Origin: an uncultured Eubacterium sp. | GTDB lineage: Bacteria; Bacillota; Clostridia; Oscillospirales; Acutalibacteraceae | DNA length: 8,751 bases | Direction: 5' to 3' | NCBI GenBank assembly: GCA_905233805.1 | Contig: CAJOER010000032.1 | Coordinates: forward strand, 1-8,751 | Shown here: positions 1 to 5,000 of the stretch, in pieces | Layout: each line of letters begins with the position of its first letter | How positions within the stretch are numbered: position 1 is the first letter of the stretch | The notes under the pieces: generated by a model | The model's database searches: none | What the model was told of the DNA's origin: nothing | Seen by the model: the letters and a program-made list of their open reading frames with translations, nothing else | Position numbers and translations under genes: made by a program

Positions 1-517
1 TTGAGGTAAGAAGAATCTCACCCGCGCCGCGCTTTTCCGCTTCAACAGCCCACTTAACTGCGTCTATGCCCGTCGGGACTCTTCCTCCGTTGAGGTAAAC
101 CTCCCAGCCGTCGCCGTTTCTTTTGGCGTCGATAGCGCAGACAACGCACTGCGAGCCGAATTTATACGCCGCCTCGTTAATGAGTCCGGGATTTCTTACC
201 GCTGCGGAATTCACCGAAATTTTGTCGGCTCCCGCTCTGAGCAGTTCTTTAAAATCGTCAACGTTTTTTATTCCGCCGCCGACGGTAAAGGGTATGAAAA
301 CCTGCTGGGCAACGCGCTCGACTATTTCAATCATAGTGCTGCGTCCCTCGTGGCTTGCCATAATATCAAGTAAAACAAGCTCGTCCGCGCCCTGCTTATC
401 ATACGCCGCGGCACATTCAACGGGGTCGCCCGCGTCCCTTAAATCGACGAAGGAAACGCCTTTAACAACTCTGCCGTTTTTTACGTCAAGGCACGGGATA
501 ATTCGTTTAGCATACAT
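1..517 (-). CDS. hisF: Imidazole glycerol phosphate synthase cyclase subunit HisF (3' part outside window)
   Basis: HisF closes the imidazole ring in histidine biosynthesis. It uses ammonia delivered by HisH to turn PRFAR into imidazole glycerol phosphate and AICAR, in the cytoplasm. The reading frame starts MYAKRIIPCLDV and has the two family catalytic aspartates at the expected places, Asp11 in CLDV and Asp130 in CAIDAKR. It also shows the (beta/alpha)8 phosphate-binding segments VGGGIK (79-84) and ADKISVNS (97-104). Only 172 codons lie in the window; the family is about 250 residues, so roughly a third is missing at the left edge, with no break seen before it. The ATG at 517 is chosen because it gives the standard family N-terminus and has GGAGG about 8 nt upstream. 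That ribosome site lies in the last codons of hisH, whose stop codon is only 3 nt away, so the two subunits are probably translationally coupled. Confidence 0.96.
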   Translation of the reverse strand, partial: MYAKRIIPCLDVKNGRVVKGVSFVDLRDAGDPVECAAAYDKQGADELVLLDIMASHEGRSTMIEIVERVAQQVFIPFTVGGGIKNVDDFKELLRAGADKISVNSAAVRNPGLINEAAYKFGSQCVVCAIDAKRNGDGWEVYLNGGRVPTGIDAVKWAVEAEKRGAGEILLTS

Positions 518-520
518 ATC

Positions 521-1126
521 CTACACCTCCGCAAAATTTTTCAGTATCTGCAAGCCCGCCTCGCTGCTCTTTTCGGGGTGGAACTGAGTGGCGGCGACAA
601 GGTCCTTTTGTACTGCGCACTGAATTTCAACGCCGTACTGCGTTACCGCGGCAACCGTTTCTGGCTCGGCATCTTTAAGATAATATGAGTGAACGAAATA
701 GAAATAGCTTTCATCGGGTATGTTTTTGAATATTCCGTCCTTTTGTTTAAGGCTGATTGAATTCCAGCCCATATGCGGAACTTTAAGCCCCGTATCCTTC
801 GGAATTCGCGCAATTTTTCCGCCGAAAACGTCAAGACCGACGGCGCCCTCTCTCTCCTCGCTCTCTTTAAAAAGAAGCTGTAAGCCGAGGCAGATTCCGA
901 GGAACGGTCTTTCTCCGTTCGCCGCATTTTTTACGGTTTCTTCAAGGCCCCTTTTCCTCATTGACTCCATAGCATCGCCGAAAGAGCCGACGCCCGGAAG
1001 AATAACGCGTTCGGCACGGCTTATTTTATTTTTATCGTATGTAATTTCACTTTGGCGCCCGATATAATCAAGCGCCTTTTTTACGCTTTGCAGGTTCCCT
1101 GCGCCGTAATCAATAATTGCAATCAT
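521..1126 (-). CDS. hisH: Imidazole glycerol phosphate synthase glutamine amidotransferase subunit HisH
   Basis: HisH is the class I glutamine amidotransferase half of IGP synthase; it hydrolyses glutamine and channels ammonia to HisF. The 201-residue product is full length for the family. It begins MIAIIDYGAGNLQSVKKAL, carries the oxyanion-strand motif LPGVGSFGDAM (43-53) and the nucleophile Cys79 in GICLGLQLLF, and completes the catalytic triad with His183 and Glu185 in QFHPEKS. The ATG at 1126 has a GGAGA ribosome site about 7 nt upstream. A minus-strand promoter lies just upstream (1154-1182), so this is the first gene of its transcript, with hisF following after 3 nt. His operons often place hisB or hisA near hisH; here the upstream neighbour is an RNA locus on the other strand, so at least part of the his operon starts fresh at hisH. 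Confidence 0.97.
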   Translation of the reverse strand: MIAIIDYGAGNLQSVKKALDYIGRQSEITYDKNKISRAERVILPGVGSFGDAMESMRKRGLEETVKNAANGERPFLGICLGLQLLFKESEEREGAVGLDVFGGKIARIPKDTGLKVPHMGWNSISLKQKDGIFKNIPDESYFYFVHSYYLKDAEPETVAAVTQYGVEIQCAVQKDLVAATQFHPEKSSEAGLQILKNFAEV

Positions 1127-1153
1127 ACTATTCTCCGCAAGTTTAATAAATAT

Positions 1154-1182
1154 ATAATAACATAAATATTACTAATTGACAA
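1154..1182 (-). promoter_or_regulatory. Sigma-A type promoter for hisH-hisF
   Basis: On the minus strand there is TTGTCA (1177-1182), a 17-nt spacer, then TATTAT (1154-1159). Transcription would start near 1147, about 20 nt before the hisH ATG. The -35 hexamer occupies almost the same bases as the -35 hexamer of the divergent plus-strand promoter, because the core TTGACAA reads as TTGTCAA on the other strand. No attenuator-like hairpin or leader peptide fits in the short leader. Confidence 0.7.
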
Positions 1183-1204
1183 ATACATTTTATTTTGCTA
1201 CAAT
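1176..1204 (+). promoter_or_regulatory. Strong sigma-A promoter for the structured RNA / tRNA-Ser transcript
   Basis: TTGACA (1176-1181), a 17-nt spacer and TACAAT (1199-1204) match the housekeeping consensus at 11 of 12 positions. The start site should fall around 1210-1212. No protein frame with a ribosome site follows; instead there is structured sequence and then tRNA-Ser, as expected for a stable-RNA promoter. The -35 box overlaps that of the divergent hisH promoter. Confidence 0.8.
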
Positions 1205-1221
1205 AACGGGGCAAATTATTA

Positions 1222-1240
1222 CGGAGACGTATCGAAGTGG
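1222..1240 (+). repeat. Exact copy of the tRNA-Ser 5' end (19 bp)
   Basis: CGGAGACGTATCGAAGTGG at 1222-1240 is repeated exactly at 1413-1431, 191 bp downstream. In the downstream copy it is the base before the tRNA plus the 5' acceptor strand, positions 8-9 and the start of the D-arm. In this upstream copy it is not followed by the rest of a tRNA. Confidence 0.9.
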
Positions 1241-1347
1241 GGACGTTTGCGAGCGCTGCCGATGGCAGATGAAGCGAGCAATAAGGAGTGGCAGCGGTCA
1301 AAATTTGTCGGCGCTCCAAGCCGCAACAAATTTTGGGTACCGCAACA

Positions 1348-1361
1348 GGACATAACGGGGC
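1348..1361 (+). repeat. Second tRNA-Ser-like fragment (D-loop segment)
   Basis: The 14 bases at 1348-1361 match tRNA-Ser bases 1430-1443 at 13 positions, including an unbroken CATAACGGGGC. Taken with the 19-bp copy at 1222-1240, the upstream element reads like the first part of tRNA-Ser split by about 107 nt at the D-loop. After 1361 the similarity stops: there is no anticodon arm, variable arm or T-arm. Confidence 0.75.
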
Positions 1362-1413
1362 CGCCCCGCTCGATGGTTTAACAGCGAACAATCTATTTCA
1401 GATTTATATATTC

Positions 1414-1502
1414 GGAGACGTATCGAAGTGGTCATAACGGGGCGCACTCGAAATGCGTTTGCCTTAGCGGGCACGTGGGTTCGAATCCCACCGTCTCCGC
1501 CA
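1414..1502 (+). tRNA. tRNA-Ser, anticodon CGA
   Basis: An 89-nt class II tRNA with all expected parts. The acceptor stem is GGAGACG (1414-1420) with CGTCTCC (1492-1498), followed by discriminator G and an encoded CCA (1500-1502). The D-stem is TCG (1423-1425) with CGG (1438-1440). The anticodon stem is GCGCA (1442-1446) with TGCGT (1454-1458) around loop CTCGAAA, giving anticodon CGA at 1449-1451, which reads UCG. The long variable arm typical of serine tRNAs pairs TGCC (1460-1463) with GGCA (1470-1473). The T-arm is GTGGG (1475-1479), TTCGAAT, CCCAC (1487-1491). It is probably expressed from the promoter at 1176-1204 through the structured leader, with 5' maturation by RNase P. Confidence 0.97.
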
Positions 1503-1505
1503 AAA

Positions 1506-1545
1506 AAGAACAGCACCCAAATTGGGTGCTGTTCTTATTTTATTA
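1506..1545. terminator. Bidirectional intrinsic terminator between tRNA-Ser and the small-protein operon
   Basis: AAGAACAGCACCC (1506-1518) pairs perfectly, over 13 bp, with GGGTGCTGTTCTT (1524-1536) around a 5-nt loop. On the plus strand it is followed by ATTTTATT, ending the tRNA-Ser transcript 3 nt after the CCA. On the minus strand the stem runs directly into a T-rich tract, the complement of the A run at 1502-1507, so it can also end the operon arriving from 1914 to 1551. Confidence 0.93.
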
Positions 1546-1550
1546 ACCGA

Positions 1551-1655
1551 TTAAGCTGCCGTAACGTAATTGATGAATATCATATTTACTCTATGTCTTG
1601 TAAGTTCTCTGTCGAGTTTGTTTTCTTTATATATTGTATAAATTTTTCTTAACAT
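1551..1655 (-). CDS. 34-residue basic microprotein, unknown function
   Basis: A short frame with a textbook ribosome site: AGGAGG at 1664-1669, 8 nt before the ATG at 1655. The product starts MLRKIYTIYKENKLDRELTR and ends MIFINYVTAA before TAA. The N-terminal two thirds is rich in Lys, Arg and Glu and would suit an amphipathic helix; the last ten residues are mostly hydrophobic. No signal peptide, cysteine pair or toxin-like motif is visible, and I do not recognise a family. It begins 28 nt after the stop of the 76-residue membrane protein gene on the same strand with no terminator between, and is followed by the bidirectional hairpin at 1506-1536. It is therefore probably the second gene of that operon. 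The perfect ribosome site and operon position are the main evidence that it is translated; the frame is short enough that chance cannot be excluded. Confidence 0.55.
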   Translation of the reverse strand: MLRKIYTIYKENKLDRELTRHRVNMIFINYVTAA

Positions 1656-1683
1656 TATATTTTCCTCCTGATTAGTCTATATA

Positions 1684-1914
1684 TTAAATAAGTATACTGT
1701 TAAAGCCTTTTTCAATGTCGTTAAGCTGTTTTTTCAGGTTGTTCTTTTCTTTCTGAACAGCCTTTACAACGGATGATATCGAAGTGTTTTCGGGGATGTA
1801 ATTGTTTGAGATGTTTTCATTAAAGAAAAGCTGTGCGGTTCCGAATAATATTGCGGCAATTAAAAGGAATGAAACCATTACCTTTTTAACATGCTGCTTA
1901 TATACCGTGTTCAT
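1684..1914 (-). CDS. Small single-span membrane protein (76 residues), unknown function
   Basis: The product starts MNTVYKQHVKKV and has one clear hydrophobic segment at about residues 12-31 (VMVSFLLIAAILFGTAQLFF). Basic residues precede it, so an N-in orientation with an outside C-terminal part is likely. That outer part has a polar linker, then a heptad-like charged helix near the C-terminus (SSVVKAVQKEKNNLKKQLND), possibly a short coiled coil. The ATG at 1914 is chosen over upstream in-frame starts because AAAGGA (1923-1928) sits 8 nt before it; the ATG at 1923 overlaps that site. No family is recognised. The gene is preceded by a promoter-like block nearly identical to that of the sigma factor operon, so it is probably co-regulated with the surface LRR protein and may help anchor, export or sense it; that role is inference only. 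Confidence 0.75.
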   Translation of the reverse strand: MNTVYKQHVKKVMVSFLLIAAILFGTAQLFFNENISNNYIPENTSISSVVKAVQKEKNNLKKQLNDIEKGFNSILI

Positions 1915-1937
1915 TTTTATCATCCTTTCTGTATTTC

Positions 1938-1955
1938 GGGGAGCTTTATTTCCCC
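1938..1955 (-). other. Hairpin in the leader of the small-protein operon
   Basis: GGGGA (1938-1942) and TCCCC (1951-1955) pair around an 8-nt loop. If transcription starts near 1958, about 7 nt after the CACTAA element, the hairpin would sit at the extreme 5' end of the mRNA, upstream of the ribosome site at 1923-1928. It could stabilise the message. The stem is only 5 bp. Confidence 0.35.
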
Positions 1956-1964
1956 CTTCACTTA

Positions 1965-1991
1965 TTAGTGGCACCAAAAAGGAAATATGCC
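1965..1991 (-). promoter_or_regulatory. Putative promoter of the sigma regulon, upstream of the small-protein operon
   Basis: On the minus strand GGCATATTT (1983-1991), 8 nt, GTGCCACTAA (1965-1974). The same elements with the same 8-nt gap stand upstream of the sigma factor gene (7897-7923). Conservation continues outward: AAATTTTT before it and TGAAGG after it in both copies. Read as an ECF-type promoter, the -35 would lie in GGCATA and the -10 in CACTAA with a 15-nt spacer. GGCA and TGCC also form an inverted repeat, so a repressor site is an alternative. Confidence 0.72.
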
Positions 1992-2023
1992 AAAAAATTT
2001 TAAAAAATCTTTAAAAAAATAAA

Positions 2024-2051
2024 AACCCGCCGGGCAAATACCCGACGGGCT
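2024..2051 (-). terminator. Intrinsic terminator of the sigma / anti-sigma / LRR operon
   Basis: The minus-strand transcript forms CCCGUCGGG (2049-2041), loop UAUUUG, CCCGGCGGG (2034-2026), then UUUUUAUUUUUUU. The single non-Watson-Crick position (2045 with 2030) is a U·G wobble in minus-strand RNA but a C·A mismatch in plus-strand RNA, which fits use on the minus strand. It starts 25 nt after the LRR stop codon and shields the next promoter block. Confidence 0.92.
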
Positions 2052-2075
2052 GTAATCAGAACGTATTATTCACTT

Positions 2076-5000
2076 TCAGACAGGTTTTTCCGTCTTATTA
2101 ACTTTGACTTTTTTTACCTTAACGGATTTCCTTTTGCTCCATTTTGAACGGAAGGTTTTTCCGTTTGCTTTTTTATAGGTTCTGATTCTTACATAATACC
2201 TCTTACCCTGCTCTAATCCCGTAAGAGTGCAGGTGTTTGCTGCGGCCCCTTTTACAGTTACTGTTTTCTTTTTAGAAAAATTCTTATTAGTACTGTACTG
2301 AATTATGTAGCCGTTATTCTGTTTTACCTGCTTTTTCCATTTAACGGTAACGGTACCGGGTTGTTTTTTCGGCGCATTAAGGCCGAAAATATATGAACCC
2401 TTGGGAAGAATCTTATATTTTTTATAAACCGTACCGCTGTAATTACCCTTAAACGTTATTTTTACGGATTTTTCTCCTACGTTTCCGTTTTTGGGATATA
2501 CCGCACTATAGCTTTTCTTACCGTAATACTTTAACGCGGGTTTTCTTACCTTTCCGTTATAATCGTAAACTGTCTTTTCAAGCTTCGCTTTCGTAATCTT
2601 TTTTCTCTTAATAGTAAAGTTTATTCTGTAAGCACTTCTTGTTTTGACGCTTCTGTAACTGCCGGCGCCGGTTATGTAAACATATCCCGTTCCGCTGTTA
2701 ATGTTTTTTCCGAATGATGTGGTGTAACACGTACCGGACTGAACGGTTCTGTTTATGCTTGCGTCGTACACTTTTAGGACGGGTTTTATCTGTGAACCTT
2801 TATATGTATACGCCGACGGTTTTACGTATGCAAGCGTTTTTCGTCCGGTTTTTACGCATTGCATATAAGTCGTTTTCGCGCTGCTGGTATCGTACAAGCA
2901 GTATATTGTAGGCAACTTCTTTTTCTTTGTGTTACCATCAACCACATAACGCATAAGCATATTCGTTTTAACCGTGGCGGACATAGCGGGCGGATAAGCG
3001 GCTTGTGAAGGAGCCCTCGCAGGTGAATCGGGATTTGCCTCGCCGTTCTCCTCGCCGAGATAAAACGTATCCATTTTCAGGCTCAGATGCTTACTGTATA
3101 CGAATATCGTTGACGGAGTGTCATTGCCCGGCTCGTTTCCGAAAAGTTTTGAACCGAGAGCTTTCATATTGGAATTAATTATAATTAAATCGGTAGAAAG
3201 ATTTTCAAATGCACCTTCGGTAACTTCGGTTACCGTAGCGGGTATCTCATATTCATCTACGGCTTTATCCTCAATTATTTTAACAAGGATTTTTTTGTCC
3301 GCCGAATAGAGAGTTTCGTTCTGTACGGTAAACTTGTTATCGTCAATTATCTGGGTGTCGTTACAAACTACCGCGCTCTTTTTAAGAACGTCCGCCGTTT
3401 CATCGTCAACGAGATTATTCCAGTTGTCTGCATTTCCCTTATAGTTAACCGAAATAAGTTTGGTGCAGCCGTCAAAAGCTCCGCTGCCAAGCGTTGTGAC
3501 CGTGGCGGGAACTTCAATACTCCTTAACGAAACGCAATTTTTAAACGCATTTGCACCGATGGCCGTTACCGAATCTGGAATTGTAACGCTGCAAAGCTTT
3601 GAGCAGCCGGCGAATACGCCCGCGCCTATATTTGTAATTCCGTCTTCAATAACAGCATATTCAATCTTTGACGCCAGGGCAGACCATTCCTGAGAATTAT
3701 ACATAACTCCCGTACCGCTTACGGTAAGGGTTGCGCTTTCATCGTCATATTCCCAGAAGGCGTTAATTCCGCATCTTCCGTAATGCGCGCTGTCGTAATT
3801 CGGATTTTCCGCACCGCAGCCGTTAAGGCAGTATCTGTCATACTTCGAAAAATTGTGGTTTTCGGTTCCGTCGTTACAAAGAGCAACAAAGGTAAGGCCT
3901 TTTCCACTCGCATAAGTTTTTGCAAGGGAGTTTACATGCGCTTTGATTGCAGGCGAAGCAACCGCGGGAACATGCTTATTTGTTTCGGGACCTCCATCTC
4001 CGTAAATCGTATATTCAAGAACATTGTCAAGACTGCATTCGTCATTTAATACTGTAAAAGCCGAAAGCTTGGGACAGTTTGCAAACGCACCGATTTCTAT
4101 ACCGGTAATTCCGCTGCCGAGCGTAACGTTTTCCAGATTCTGATAATTATTAAACTGATATCTCGAAATTGAGCCTGTTCCCGTTACGGTTAAGCTTTTC
4201 AGTTTTTTAATTGACGGCATCCTTTCGGTATAATCAATCGATAAGTCATTAGGGTCAAATTCCGCTCCTGTTTCATCTATACCGAATATTCCTATAACGC
4301 TGCACGGAGCGTTCACCATTTCAATATTAGTACATCCGTTAAGGAAATACGTATCTTCTTCAACAAAATCTCCGTATAAATAAGGAATCGTGATATCACT
4401 TGAAACATTCAGATTTTTAACTTCGGCGGCGAACTCCTTAATAGGTATGTTTGCCTCGGCATAATTATATAACGCTCCCGTGCCCGTTATTTCAAGAGTC
4501 TGAGTAGCCCTGTCAAAACTGTACTGTGCATTATCACCGCAGCTTCCTGTCGCAAAGCGGCTTGAGCTTTCGGTATATTTAAAGCCGCAAAGAGAACAGG
4601 TATAAGTATATTCAACGCTGTCCTCGCTGTAATCGGTAACCGCTCTTGTATAACTGTGTTCTTTGGAGCCGTTTGAACAGAGTTGAACAAACGTCCTGTT
4701 ATATTTATTTGCATAACTCTGCGCTCCGGAATTCTTTAAGCCGTAAATAGTCGCACCTTCGGGAACGGTAACAGCTTCGTCATAGATTGTACAGAAAGAA
4801 CTTAAGACAACAATTTCTTCCAAACTTGTACAGTCTCTGAAAGAATACCGTCCAACGAGTTGTGCATTTTCGGGTATAGTTATACTTTCAAGAGAAGTAC
4901 ACCCCTCAAAAGCTCCCCCGTAAATTACATAATTTAATAAAAAGTTTTTTCCTATTGTTGTAACACTTGCCGGAATACTTACGTCGGTCAGATTGACGCA

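Larger units (their letters stand above)
1211..1400 (+). ncRNA. Candidate structured non-coding RNA upstream of tRNA-Ser
   Basis: This ~190-nt stretch follows a strong promoter, has no credible coding frame, and is much more GC-rich than the spacers around it. The clearest structure is a long stem: GCGGT (1294-1298) with ACCGC (1339-1343), then AAAATTTGT (1300-1308) with ACAAATTTT (1326-1334), then CGGC (1309-1312) with GCCG (1320-1323) around a 7-nt loop. CTGCC (1256-1260) can pair locally with GGCAG (1264-1268), or within a 7-bp helix CGCTGCC (1254-1260) with GGCAGCG (1290-1296); the two options exclude each other. A further hairpin is CGGGG (1356-1360) with CCCCG (1364-1368). CCGCAACA occurs twice (1321-1328, 1340-1347). 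No terminator separates it from tRNA-Ser, so both may be processed from one precursor. The size, host type and separate promoter would suit a clostridial structured RNA such as the raiA motif, but that is a guess from memory, not a match. It could instead be a damaged tRNA-Ser copy carrying an insertion. The end points are approximate. Confidence 0.5.

Noticed and set aside
123..587. Plus-strand open frame of 154 codons
   Set aside because: It lies opposite hisF and the end of hisH, whose motifs are unmistakable on the minus strand. No ribosome site and low-complexity Ser/Thr-rich product.
1335..1345. T-box-like sequence (GGGTACCGC)
   Set aside because: It resembles the T-box antiterminator core only loosely, lacks the full conserved core, and no synthetase or amino acid gene follows; it pairs instead with GCGGT at 1294-1298.
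1223..1361. A second functional tRNA-Ser with an intron
   Set aside because: Only the acceptor 5' strand and D-arm pieces are present. There is no anticodon arm, variable arm, T-arm or 3' acceptor before the real tRNA begins, and a D-loop position would be unusual for a bacterial group I intron.
1143..1516. Two minus-strand open frames of 82 and 72 codons
   Set aside because: They run antisense through the structured RNA and tRNA-Ser; the second one begins with a GGDGGIRTH-type peptide, which is the well-known false product of reading a serine tRNA backwards.
1428..1652. Plus-strand open frame of 74 codons
   Set aside because: It starts inside tRNA-Ser and crosses the perfect terminator hairpin; no ribosome site.
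1684..1977. Longer 97-codon version of the small membrane protein
   Set aside because: Its start would lie in or before the likely transcription start at the sigma-type promoter; the ribosome site AAAGGA fits ATG 1914 instead.
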